Shown here piece after piece: positions 44,207 through 54,139 of a stretch of 64,000 nt of DNA. Source of the stretch: Dastarcus helophoroides (lineage: Eukaryota; Arthropoda; Insecta; Coleoptera; Bothrideridae); assembly GCA_028583605.1 (NCBI GenBank), contig CM053328.1, positions 3,243,076 to 3,307,075 on the forward strand, read 5' to 3'. The translations under genes and the position numbers were made by a program. Below the pieces are notes generated by a model, which saw nothing but the letters and a program-made list of their open reading frames with translations, was not told where the DNA came from and did no database searches. Every line of letters starts with the position of its first letter. Positions within the stretch are counted from its first letter, which is position 1.

Positions 44207-44294
44207 AGAACCAACATTTTCTGGAGATGATTGGAACTCAACTATGGTACAAGGTCTCGACACGTCCAGAGTTTTTAAGTGTTTAACTACAGCT
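44207..44294 (-). CDS. GUSB-like: beta-glucuronidase exon 6
   Basis: 88 bp with acceptor TTCCAG and donor TCT/GTAAGT. It encodes AVVKHLKTLDVSRPCTIVEF and QSSPENVGS, matching the VIAHTKSLDPSRPVTFV part of vertebrate enzymes. The next intron is 6037 bp, about 100 times longer than its neighbours, and entirely filled with repeats downstream of the first few hundred bases. Confidence 0.9.
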
Positions 44295-44355
44295 CTGGAA
44301 AAAAAACGTAAATGTATTCTTATCTAAGCAGCATAAATGTTAATAACATGTTTAC

Positions 44356-44499
44356 TCGAAATAGTCAGTAGCTCCCGTGTTTTGAGTTCTGGGCTCATTT
44401 GCGACAGACCACATGATTACGCTTGGACGATTTTTGTCTCTTCTTACAACTTCAGTTAACGACTGCTTGTGATTCGCTAATAATTCATCTGAAAATCCT
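44356..44499 (-). CDS. GUSB-like: beta-glucuronidase exon 5 (acid/base catalyst)
   Basis: 144 bp. It encodes GFSDELLANHKQSLTEVVRR, then DKNRPSVIMWSVANEPRTQN. The Glu of NEP is the general acid/base of family 2 glycosidases (Glu451 in human GUSB). Introns on both sides are short (48 and 61 bp). Confidence 0.93.
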
Positions 44500-44547
44500 C
44501 TGAAATTAGATAGTTAATGATACACCCTCTCTAACCTCAAAACTTAC

Positions 44548-45070
44548 TCTGCATTGACCGAAGGACACTCGTCTATAATCATTATGCCTATTTCGTCAGC
44601 TAAATCCAAAATTTCTTCAGCGTAGGGATAATGCGATGTCCTGTAGGCATTCGCGCCAATCCATTTAATCAGATTGTGATCTTTAACGATCAAAGACAAG
44701 TCGAGACCTTTGCCCTTGATATCCGAATCTTCGTGTCTTCCGAAACCATACAAATACAACGGACGACCATTGATAAGAAATGTGGTATTTGACCACTTCA
44801 AAGTTCTTATGCCAATTTTCTGACTATACTGATCAATTAAGGTGTCATTTTTATCGACGACGTGAACTTCTAACGAGTAAAGATAGCCAGGATTTTTACT
44901 CATGTGATACGGCCACCAAAGATTTGGATTAGCGACAGTTAAAACCCCAGTACAGTTTGATGCTTCGTTATTCGCTTGGGCCACAATCTGGGTTTGCGAT
45001 TTATCGAATAGAAGAACTTTACAGAGAAGGTTTTCTGGCTCAACGATGCTTATGTCATAGGAAATGGAAG
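44548..45070 (-). CDS. GUSB-like: beta-glucuronidase exon 4
   Basis: 523 bp after the acceptor TTACAG. It encodes the immunoglobulin-like domain (ASISYDISIVEPENL, LWWPYHMSKNPGYLYSLEVH) and the start of the barrel (GIRTLKWSNTTFLINGRPLY, GRHEDSDIKGKG, WIGANAYRTSHYPYAEEILD, IIDECPSVNAE). It ends in phase 2 at GA/GTAAGT. Predicted N-glycosylation sites (NCT, NDT, NTT) fit a secretory-pathway protein. Confidence 0.92.
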
Positions 45071-45116
45071 CTGTAAGTTGATAAAGTGTAAAATTCAAAT
45101 CCAAAATGTGTGTTAA

Positions 45117-45259
45117 AATGATATCTTTAAGAGACACAGAAATGTTAACATTTAGATAACTTTTTTTAGTCGTCAGATTACTGACATCTAACAGATAAAA
45201 GATAAAAGATATTGCTAAAATGATATCTTTAAGATATCTTTCTGATTTAGTTGCTGTAC
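45117..45259. mobile_element. GTACAG MITE, copy 2, in beta-glucuronidase intron 3
   Basis: Shares with 8909-9032 the core TCGTCAGATTACTGACATCT and CAGAAATG...TTAGATAACTTTT, and one terminus GATATCTTTAAGATATCTTT...GCTGTAC. It makes up most of the 201-bp intron (45071-45271), which is bounded by CAAG/GTAAAT and TTACAG/CT. The intron has no stop in the gene frame and a length divisible by three. Confidence 0.7.
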
Positions 45260-45271
45260 CGGAATATTTAC

Positions 45272-45411
45272 CTTGATTATTATCTGATGTATAAGAAGTG
45301 TGTACTGTTACATCGTCCACAAAAGTGTTTGGGGTTGTATATAAATAAACATCTCTGTCAATGCCCGCGTAGTTAAAGAAGTCAAAAGTATAAGATTGTT
45401 TAATTCGTCCG
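45272..45411 (-). CDS. GUSB-like: beta-glucuronidase exon 3
   Basis: 140 bp, acceptor TTTTTTCAG, donor CAAG/GTAAAT. It encodes GRIKQSYTFDFFNYAGIDRD and VYLYTTPNTFVDDVTVHTSY, the end of the sugar-binding domain, and stops at DNNQ. The following intron is unusual because it stays open in frame. Confidence 0.9.
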
Positions 45412-45463
45412 CTGAAAAAATATAGTCTTAAGAAACAACTCATCTGTATTGAAAGTCCTATAC

Positions 45464-45630
45464 CTTGGTAATACACTAATTGAACCTTGGGGTATAGTGG
45501 AATTGGTCAAAGTGTTATCACAAGCAACTTTAATCACATTTTTGTTGCCAAAATTTAAAACTTCACTAATTTCGACTTGAAATGGTAGATGCCCAATGCT
45601 ATGAGTTGCCACAAATTGCTCGTTTATGGT
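45464..45630 (-). CDS. GUSB-like: beta-glucuronidase exon 2
   Basis: 167 bp, phase 0 to phase 2, flanked by an AAG acceptor and an AAG/GTATAG donor. It encodes NEQFVATHSIGHLPFQVEIS and NTLTNSTIPQGSISVLP of the jelly-roll sugar-binding domain, including the conserved GHLPF and IPQG. Introns on either side are 65 and 52 bp. Confidence 0.9.
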
Positions 45631-45695
45631 CTTAAATATTTGAATTTTCATATTTTAATCATATTTTCAACATCTTTTCAAACGATATAACTTAC

Positions 45696-46043
45696 CACGT
45701 TGGCTGAATATGACACTGATCCAAATCTAATCCACACCAACCTTCCATCACTCCAAGATTTTGGAATAAAGAATTCACGCTCGTACCATACGACCCCAAC
45801 ATAGTCTCTTATGGCTTTGCTGGTAGCGATGTCGTTGTAACTAGCAGGGACTGGCATGTAATTGAGGTCGCGTATGCTATCGGCAGGTAGGGTGTCGTTG
45901 TTGTCAAGCCAAAAGTTCCATAAACCACTCAAAGGGACTCTTTCTCTGGTCGGAGTTTCTTTTGGATACAGAATTCCCCCTTCTATTGTTAAACATCCTG
46001 TATTTAATAGTATTGCAACTACTGAGAAATATGGAAACATCAT
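45696..46043 (-). CDS. GUSB-like: beta-glucuronidase exon 1 (signal peptide, start)
   Basis: 116 codons from ATG-ATG (46043 or 46040) to the donor GTG/GTAAGT at 45695. MMFPYFSVVAILLNTGC forms the signal core. LYPKETPTRERVPLSGLWNF is the usual start of the sugar-binding domain, followed by VVWYEREFFIPKSW. A CAG at about 46055, 10 bases upstream of the ATG, follows a pyrimidine-rich stretch on minus and could be a splice acceptor from a 5' UTR exon. The GAAATTTCGA array begins only about 65 bases upstream. Confidence 0.92.
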
Positions 46044-46109
46044 TTTTTTCTCCCTGGAACAAAGCTAAATGTGTTTCTATCAGAGACCAGTTCTTATTCA
46101 TGTTTTATT

Positions 46110-47600
46110 GGCTTTCTTCGCCAGTTTTTTTCGAAATGTCGCCTTTAATCCTGAAATTTCGCCTTTTTTCTAGGAATTTCGACTTTTTTCTAGAACTCTC
46201 GACTTTAATCTAGAAATTTTGTGATTTTTCTCGAAATTACGACTTTTTTCCCAAAATTTCTACTTTTTTTTCACAAAATTTCGATTTTAATCTAGGAATT
46301 TAGACTTCAAACTTGAAATTTCGATCTTTTTTTCGAAATTCCAACTTTAGCCTAGGAATTTCAATTTTAAACTTAAAATTCGACGTTTTTCTCGAAATCT
46401 CGACTTTAATCCTGAAATTTTACCTTTTTTCTCGAAATGTCGTCCTTTTTCTCAAAATTTCGACTTTACTCTCGGAATTTCGACTTGAATCTAGGAATTT
46501 CGACTTCAAACCAGAAATTTCAACCTTTTTTTCAAAATTTTGACTTCAATCCCGAAATTTCGATTTTTTTTCGAAGTTTCTAATTTTTTCTTAAAAATTT
46601 GACTTTCTTCTTGAAATTTTAACTTTAATTTCGAAATTTTTACTTTATTCTCGAAATTTCGACTCTTTATCGAAATTTTGACTCTTTATCGAAATTTCGA
46701 CTCTTTTCTTGGAATTTCAACTTTTTTCTCGAAATCAAGACTTCAGTCTAGAAATTTTGACTTTATTCTTAAAACTACGACTTTTTTTATCGAAATTTCT
46801 ACTTTTCTCTCAAAATTTCGATTTTAATCCAGACGTTTAGACTTCAAACTTAACATTTTGACTTTTTTTCCGAAATTTCGACTTTAATCAAGAAATTTCG
46901 ACTTCAGACTAGAAATTCGACGTATTTTTCGAAATGTCGACTTTAATCCTGAAATTTCGCCCTTTTTCTCGGAATTTCAACTTTTTTCTAGAACTCTCGA
47001 CTTTAATCTAGAAATTTCGTGTTTTTTCTCGAAATTACGACTTTTTTCTCGAAATTTCTACTTTTTTTTTTCTCAAAATTTAGATTTTAATCTAGGAATT
47101 TAGACTTCAGACTTGGAATTTCGTGCTTTTTTTCGAAAGTTTGACATTTTTCTCGTAATTTCGACTTTATTGCAGAAATTTGGGCTTCAAACACAAAATT
47201 CGACGCTTTTTCGAAATTTCGACTTAAATCCTGAAATTTCGACCTTTTTTTTCGAAATTCCGATTTTAATCTAGGAATTTCGACTTTAAACTCAAAATTC
47301 GACGTTTTTCTCGACATCTCGACTCTAATCCTGAATTTTTACGTTTTTTTTTCGAAATGTTGTCGTTTTTCTCAAAATTTCGACTTTACTCTCGGAATTT
47401 CGACTTGAATCTAGAAATTTTGACTACAAGCCAGAAATTTCAACCTTTTTTTTCAAAATTTTGACTTTAATCCCGAAATTTCGATTTTTTTGAAATTTCT
47501 CATTTTTTCTTAAAAATTTGACTTTTTTCTTGAAATTTTAACTTTAATCTCGAAATTTTTACTTTCTTCTCGAAATTTCGACCCTTGATCAAAATTTCGA
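46110..47600 (-). repeat. GAAATTTCGA array upstream of beta-glucuronidase
   Basis: Pyrimidine strand on plus. Units alternate TTTTTTCTCGAAATTTCGAC with CTTTAATCTAGGAATTTCGA. A long duplication is visible: 46128-46700 and 46930-47600 share the order GTCGCCTTTAATCCTGAAAT, ACTCTCGACTTTAATCTAGA, CCAGAAATTTCAACC (offset near 800-900 bp). It lies directly 5' of the gene, within its promoter or first intron. Confidence 0.85.
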
Positions 47601-48385
47601 CTCACAAAAATTTCAAAATTTTTGGTAATTTTGACTTTATTCAAAATTTGGACTTTTCGAAAATTTGGGTTTTTAGGAGATTTAACTGAAAATTCTTCAG
47701 TTTTTTTAATATTGACAATTTTTCATAATTTCGAATATTTTTTTAAATTTTAGATTATTTTTTAAAATCTACACGTTTTTTCGATAATTCTTTTGTTGGT
47801 TTTTTTTGAAGCTTTAGCTTTTTATGAAAGCTTCGAAATTTTTCAAAACTTTGACTTTTTTTGGAAATTTTGACTGGAGAATTTCCATTTTCCTTAGAAT
47901 TTCAACTTTTTTGGATCTTTTCTAAATATTCACAATTTCAACTAATTCGTTTTTTGAAGATTTTGAATTTTTCTAAATTGGATATTTGTTTACTCTTTTA
48001 ATTTTTCCAATAAAAATCGAAAATTCACTGACAAAAAGTCCAAATTCTAAAAAATAACGGAAGTTTGATAAATAGTCGAAACTTTTAGTTCGAAAATTTT
48101 AAAATTAATGCGAGATGTTAAAAGAATTTTGGGAGTCAAAATTTCAGAATCAAAATATTCAAAAAATGTTAAAATGTTGAATAAATCCGAAATTTTGAAA
48201 AATGCAGATTTTCATAAAAAGTAAATATTTTTAAAGGTCACAATTTTCAAAAATATTGATGTTTTGAAAAAAGTTTGTATTTAATTGTAAAAAAAACTAA
48301 GTATTGAGTCTTTAAGAAAACCACACAATTTAAAATATCTAAATTTTTGAAAAATAAAAATATAGAAAAATGTTTAACAAATTGA
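47601..48385. repeat. decayed AT-rich repeat
   Basis: The array unit fades into AT-rich DNA with switches in strand bias (T-rich to about 48000, A-rich after). No coding frame. Confidence 0.6.
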
Positions 48386-48389
48386 AAAA

Positions 48390-51148
48390 TGAAGACTAGA
48401 AGACCAGAAGACCAGAAGACCAGAAGACCAGAAGACCAGAAGACCAGAAGACCAAAAGAACAAAAGACCAGAAGACCAGAAGACTAGAAGACTAGAAGAC
48501 TAGAGGACTAGAAGACCAGAAGACTAGAAGACTAGAAGACTAGAAGACTAGAAGACTAGAAGACTAGAAGACTAGAAAGACTAGAAGACTAGGAAAGACT
48601 ACGAAGGACTAGAAGATCTAGAAGACTAGAAGACTAGAAGACTAGAAGACTAGAAGACTAGCAGGACTAGAGAATCTAGAAGACTAGAAGACTAGAAGAC
48701 TAGAAGACTAGAAGACTAGAAGACTAGAAGACTAGAGAGACTAGAAGACTAGAAGACTAGACGAAGACTAGAAGACTAGAAGACTAGAAGGACTAGAAGA
48801 CTAGAAGACTTAGAAGACTAGAGACTAGAGACTAGAAGACTAGAAGGACTAGAAGACTAGAGACTAGAAGACTAGAAGACTAGAAGACTCAGAAGACTAG
48901 AAGACTAGAAGACCTAGAAGACTAGGAGACCAGAAGAACCAGAAGAGCCAAAAGACAGAAGACGCAGAAGACCAGAAGTCCAGAAGACCAGAAGACCAGA
49001 AGACCAGAAGACCAGAAGACCAGAAGACGCAGAATGAAGACCGAGAAGACCAAAAGACCAGAAGACCAGAAGAAACAGAAGACCAGAAGATCAGTAAGAC
49101 CAAGAAGACCAGAAGACCAGAAGACCAGAAGACCAGAAACCAGAGACTAAAGACTAGAAACTAGAAGACTAGAAGACTAGAAGACTAGAAGACTGAAGAC
49201 TAGAAGACTAGAAGACGGAAGACTAGAAGACAGAAGACTAGAAGACCAGAAGACCAGAAGACAGAAGACTAGAAGACTAGAAGACTGGAAGACTAGAAGA
49301 CTAGAAGACTAGAAGACTAGAAGACTAGAAGACAGAAGACAGAAGACAGAAGACAGAAAGACAGAAGACCAGAAGACCAGAAGACCAGAAGACAGAAGAC
49401 CAGAAGACCAGAAGACTAAAAGTCTAAAGGACTAGAAGACCAGAAGACCAGAAGACCAGAAGACCAGAAGACCAGAAGACCAGAAGACCAGAAGACCAGA
49501 AAGACCAGAAGACCAGAAGACCAGAAAGACAGAAGGACCAGAAAGAGACCAGAAGACCAGAAGACCAGAAGACCAGAAGACAGAAGACCAGAAGACCAGA
49601 AGACCGAAGAGAGACTAGAAGACTAGAAGACTAGAAGACTAGAAACTAGAAGACTAGAAGACTAGAAGACTAGAAGACTAGAAGACTATAAGACTATAAG
49701 ACTAGAAAACTAGAAGACTAGAAGACCAGAAGACCAGAAGACCAGAAGACCAGAAGACCAGAAGACCAGAAGACCAGGAGACTAGAAGACTAGAAGACTA
49801 GAAGACTAGAAAACTAGAAGACTAGAAGACTAGAAGACTAGAAGACTAGAAGACTATAAGACTATAAGACTAGAAAACTAGAAGACTACAAGACCAGAAG
49901 ACCAGAAGACCAGAAGACCAGAAGACCAGAAGACCAGAAGACCAGAAGACTAGAAGACCAGAAGACGAGAAGACCAGAAGACCAGAAGACCAGAAGACCA
50001 GAAGAATAGAAGACCAAAAGACCAGAAGAACAGATGACCAGAAGACCAGAAGACCAGAAGACCAGAAGACCAGAAGAACAGAAGACCAGAAGACCAGAAG
50101 ACCAGAAGACCAGAAGACCAGAAGACCAGAAGACCAGAAGACCAGAAGACCAGAAGACCAGAAGACCAGAAGACCAGAAGACCAGAAGACCAGAAGACCA
50201 GAAGACCAGAAGACCAGAAGACCAGAAGACCAGAAGATCAGAAGACCAGAAGACCAGAAGACCAGAAGACCAGAAGACTAGAAAACTAGAAGACTAGAAG
50301 ACTAGAAGACTAGAAGACTAGAAGACTAGAAGACTAGAAGACTAGAAGACTAGAAGACTAGAAGACTATAAGACTATAAGACTAGAAAACTAGAAGACTA
50401 GAAGACCAGAAGACCAGAAGACCAGAAGACCAGAAGACCAGAAGACCAGAAGACCAGAAGACTAGAAGACTAGAAGACTAGAAGACTAGAAAACTAGAAG
50501 ACTAGAAGACTAGAAGACTAGAAGACTAGAAGACTATAAGACTATAAGACTAGAAAACTAGAAGACTAGAAGACCAGAAGACCAGAAGACCAGAAGACCA
50601 GAAGACCAGAAGACCAGAAGACCAGAAGACCAGAAGACCAGAAGACCAGAAGACCAGAAGACCAGAAGACCAGAAGACCAGAAGACCTAGAAGACCAGAA
50701 GACCAGAAGATCAGAAGACCAGAAGACCAGAAGACCAGAAGACCAGAAGACCAGAAGACCAGAAGACCAGAAGACCAAAAGACCAGAAGACCAGAAGACT
50801 AGAAAACTAGAAGACTAGAAGACTAGAAGACTAGAAGACTAGAAGACTAGAAGACTAGAAGACTAGAAGACTAGAAGACTATAAGACTATAAGACTAGAA
50901 AACTAGAAGACTAGAAGACCAGAAGACCAGAAGACCAGAAGACCAGAAGACCAGAAGACCAGAAGACCAGAAGACCAGAAGACCAGAAGACCAGAAGACC
51001 AGAAGACCAGAAGACCAGAAGACCAGAAGACCAGAAGACCAGAAGACCAGAAGACCAGAAGACCAGAAGACCAGAAGACCAGAAGACCAGAAGACCAGAA
51101 GACTAGAAGACTAGAAGACTAGAAGACCAGAAGACCAGAAGACCAGAA
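48390..51148 (+). repeat. octamer satellite (GACCAGAA / GACTAGAA)n with higher-order blocks
   Basis: About 2.75 kb of an 8-bp unit in two main versions, GACCAGAA and GACTAGAA, arranged in blocks. The left half (48390-49620) is irregular with many indels. The right half is regular. A marker GACTATAAGACTATAAGACT occurs at 49684, 49852, 50364, 50532 and 50877; spacings of 168 and 512 are exact multiples of 8. Frames such as RPEDQKT are by-products. Confidence 0.97.
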
Positions 51149-51960
51149 TAGAAATTGTAAAGAAAATTTTGGAGAAATGTCGACATTTTATGAAAAGTTA
51201 AAACTAAAAAAAAACGGTGAAAATTCTGATAAAAAATCGGATAAATTTAAAAAATCAAAATATTAACAAATGGTCAAAGAACTCAAAAAAGCGATTTTCG
51301 AAATAAGTCAAAATTTTCCAAAAAAAAATTGGGGAATTTTCAAAAACTTTCGAAGTTAAAAAATGCAATGAAAAAATTTCAAATTTTCGAAAAAGTCAAA
51401 ATTTGGAAAAATTTCGACATTTCAATAAATACGTTTACAATTTTCAAAAAATTGAAGGTTTTCAAAAAAAAAAGTAGCAAGTTTCAAAAAAGTCGAAAAA
51501 AAAGTTTAAAAAACCAAATTTTCCAAAAAATTCGACATTTAAAGTTTAATAAAAAATGAAATTTGGAAAAACTGAGCCATTTAAAGCAATTCAAAATATT
51601 GAAAAAAGTCCGGAAGTGAGAAAACGATGGAAAATTTGAAAAAAATGTTGAAATTAACAATAGAGTTGAAATTTCCAACAACAAAAATCGAAATTTGCGA
51701 AAAATTTAAATGATGGAAATTTAAAAATGTTCATAAAAGGTCAAAATTTCGAGCCTTTAAAAAATCGAAGTCGACATTTTAAAAATTAATAATTTTAAAA
51801 AACATCGAAATTTAAAGAAAAGTCAAATATCTAAGAAAAGTACAAATTCTGTAAAAATAAGTCTTAATTTGAAATAAAATTTTTTAAATTTAATTCAAAC
51901 AAAAATTTCAACTTTTTAAAAAACTAAAAAACTCTTTTCGAAAATCTATATTAAGGTGTA
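51149..51960. repeat. decayed AT-rich repeat
   Basis: A-rich decayed repeat (TCAAAATTTGGAAAAATTTC style). No gene. Confidence 0.6.
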
Positions 51961-53044
51961 TAAGGGTTACTTACATTTCCAACTTTTAATTTCTCCGAAT
52001 TAGAATTCACAAAACTTTATTTTAATCAAACATTTGATTCACTTGGAAAGCTCAATTCGTTTGATGTGTGATATATTAATTAGTGACAGGCTGACAGGTC
52101 TGCAATTAAATAATAATTGTTTCGATATTATTTGAGTTGACAAATGAAAAAACATTCCTTGAAATTCTATTGAAATTTTCCTCAAATCAAAAGTAATGAG
52201 ATTAAAATTGTCAAAAAAATCAAGTTATCGAACTATTTATTTATGATATCAATAATTTTTTTACTTATTTATTTCTTATTCTAAGATATGATTTTTGATT
52301 ACTTTATTATTCTGTCTAAGCTACAATGTAAACAAGTTTGTAAAAGCCGCTGTAGCGAGGCCAAAGAAGGCTGAACACTGTTAAAAACGTCAAAAAAAGT
52401 GTCGTCATTATTTTTAAGTAGCCACAAAATATTTATCTCTTATTGCAAAATATAGTTTTGATCATATCTTTTGTTGTTTCCTTTCATCAGTCGATAAAGT
52501 TGTCGAAAATTATCATAACTCAAAAAAAGCGGTTCTGGGAGACTGCCGATAGAGGTGAAAACCTAAAATTAGGAAATAACAGTAGCGTAGTTCGAACCCA
52601 CAGTAGTAAACAAGTCAGAATATTGGAAATATTTTTGAATAAATATAATATTAACCGTAGAGCATGTTAGTAACGCGTGATGGTGACGCATGATGGTAAC
52701 ACAAAACCTCCTATCAAAAATCGCCCTAAGCACCGAAAGAAGTTTTCACTTTTTTTTTCACTTCAAAAAGTTTCACTTCAAAAATCTTTCCATATTTGAA
52801 ATCCACGAAGACGATATTACCGGTGACCTTAGTTGAATATAAAAGGAGAGATAGAAGTAATAAAGGAACAGCAATTTGAAAATAGATATACTTCACACAA
52901 TTTTGCATAAATTCACTTTCTAAATCAACCTTTCTATGAAAATATTGATTAATATTATAATGTTTATTGATTTTATTTCACCATTTCTACGACCCAGTTG
53001 TGAAATAATAATATCGATGATAATTATGTGGTGCTGATATAATG
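51961..53044. other. unique region containing dispersed repeat copy C
   Basis: Mostly unique AT-rich DNA without a recognised gene. 52527-52575 (GGGAGACTGCCGATAGAGGT then GAAAACCTAAAA) is the third copy of the dispersed motif at 8737 and 24858. Confidence 0.45.
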
Positions 53045-53051
53045 AAAAAAA
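53045..53051 (-). terminator. RNA polymerase III terminator of tRNA-Lys
   Basis: A run of seven T's on the minus strand begins four bases after the tRNA 3' end, the standard Pol III stop. Confidence 0.8.
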
Positions 53052-53054
53052 GTT

Positions 53055-53127
53055 CGCCCGAGCAGGGACTTGAACCCTGGACCCTTGGATTAAAAGTCCA
53101 ATGCTCTACCGACTGAGCTACCCGGGC
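53055..53127 (-). tRNA. tRNA-Lys(UUU): tRNA-Lys, anticodon TTT (UUU)
   Basis: 73 bases, no intron. Acceptor arms GCCCGGG (5') and CTCGGGC (3') pair fully with one G-U, discriminator G. The D arm is TAGCTCAGTCGGTAGAGCA, the anticodon arm TTGGACTTTTAATCCAA with TTT in the loop, and the T arm contains GGTTCAAGTCC, so A and B boxes are intact. This is the typical animal cytosolic lysine tRNA and looks functional. Confidence 0.97.
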
Positions 53128-54139
53128 TCATGCATTAGAAGATTTTTAAAGCATTTAATAGTAAACGTTTAATAATTATTGATTTGTATTTTAAAATGTG
53201 TATTTATATTTATTTTTTAACTATTTCGAACTGCTATGTTGATTAATTAAACAAACCACTTCCTTTCTTGCATTTCAAGTTGTCAAACTCAGTGATTTAA
53301 ATTAATAGCACCTATTTTAAATTACAGCGACATCTCGTCAAAAATAGAAAAACCAAAGTAAAATATTACAGATCACTAGAGTACTACTACGCATAGATAC
53401 AATAAAATAGGTGCAAGTTAGTTAAGCATCAATAGATGTCACTCTAATCCTAAAAATGAAGAATTAGAAAATAAGATACGATAAAAAAGTCTACAAAAAT
53501 ACAGACTTTTAAAATAAATAAAGCAGAAGTGGTTATCCAGAGGGTAAGGTTGCGTTACGCTGTACTTTTAAAATGGGATTGAAAACCTTCCACTGTTCGC
53601 AACGCTATCTATTAATCCGCAAACCATACACCACAGAATTCTATTTTATCGTAGGTCAAACATTGTGAAACGAGTAGTTAAAACGTACACCTAATGGATT
53701 GAAGTAATTTCAACTTCAACGATAAACGGTCCTCCCTGACTAAAGATGAATAAAGGATGTTCTAGAGACGCTTTCCTAAGAAAAGCCCAAGAAAAGATTA
53801 ACAGCACAGTGATGTGACTGTTTGGATACAATGTACCTAGCACTACCACCATCCACTGCCATCAATAGGTACCATTTAAGCTCTCATTTTACAGTTTTCG
53901 CACAATACTTACTGGTAATACACAACAGAGGCCACTGATGTCAGTGGCCTATATATGTTCTGTGGTGGAAATCAGTCCCATTTTCATTCGACAAATTACG
54001 TTACCGATTCATCTTCTTATAGGACTCCCTACGTTCCTTTTATAAAAGGGGATATATTGAAAAAAAAAAGAAAATGTATAATAAAATCATCCCAGGGTTT
54101 AAAAATTTCGGGTTTAAATCCAAACTACGAAGGCCATCG
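53128..54139. other. unique region, no gene seen
   Basis: Unique AT-rich DNA with a small inverted repeat at about 53928-53952 (GGCCACTGATGTCAGTGGCC, a perfect hairpin-capable palindrome). The 62-codon frame at 53955-54143 is not recognised. Confidence 0.4.

Larger units (their letters stand above)
37117..46043 (-). pseudogene. GUSB-like: beta-glucuronidase gene, nine exons, frameshift in exon 7
   Basis: Glycoside hydrolase family 2 enzyme that removes beta-linked glucuronate from glycosaminoglycan ends and conjugates. The nine exons total 1910 bp (about 635 residues; human GUSB has 651). They carry an N-terminal signal peptide, the sugar-binding and immunoglobulin-like domains (GHLPFQVEISEV, YTFDFFNYAGIDR), then the TIM barrel: RTSHYPYAEE, VRRDKNRPSVIMWSVANEP with the acid/base Glu, FNKYNGW, GEFIWNFADF with the nucleophile Glu, and GGNKKG, the N-x-K signature for glucuronate. 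The protein ends in HDEL, an ER-retention signal. All splice phases agree except in exon 7, whose 173-bp length breaks the frame, so the locus is a young pseudogene or contains a sequence error. No other decay is visible. Confidence 0.92.

Noticed and set aside
45071..45271. Reading the 67 extra codons as part of beta-glucuronidase exon 3/4
   Set aside because: Strong GTAAAT and TTACAG splice sites bound it, homologues have no such insertion, and its sequence matches a MITE at 8909.
45904..46101. Alternative upstream start (ATG at 46101) for beta-glucuronidase
   Set aside because: It is in a different frame from exon 1; at most it is a short upstream ORF. The ATG-ATG at 46043 gives the signal peptide and the family N-terminus.
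50034..50297. Open frame rich in RPEDQKT repeats (and minus-strand LLVFWSSG frames)
   Set aside because: Pure by-product of the 8-bp satellite; no start context, no domain, and frames differ between blocks.
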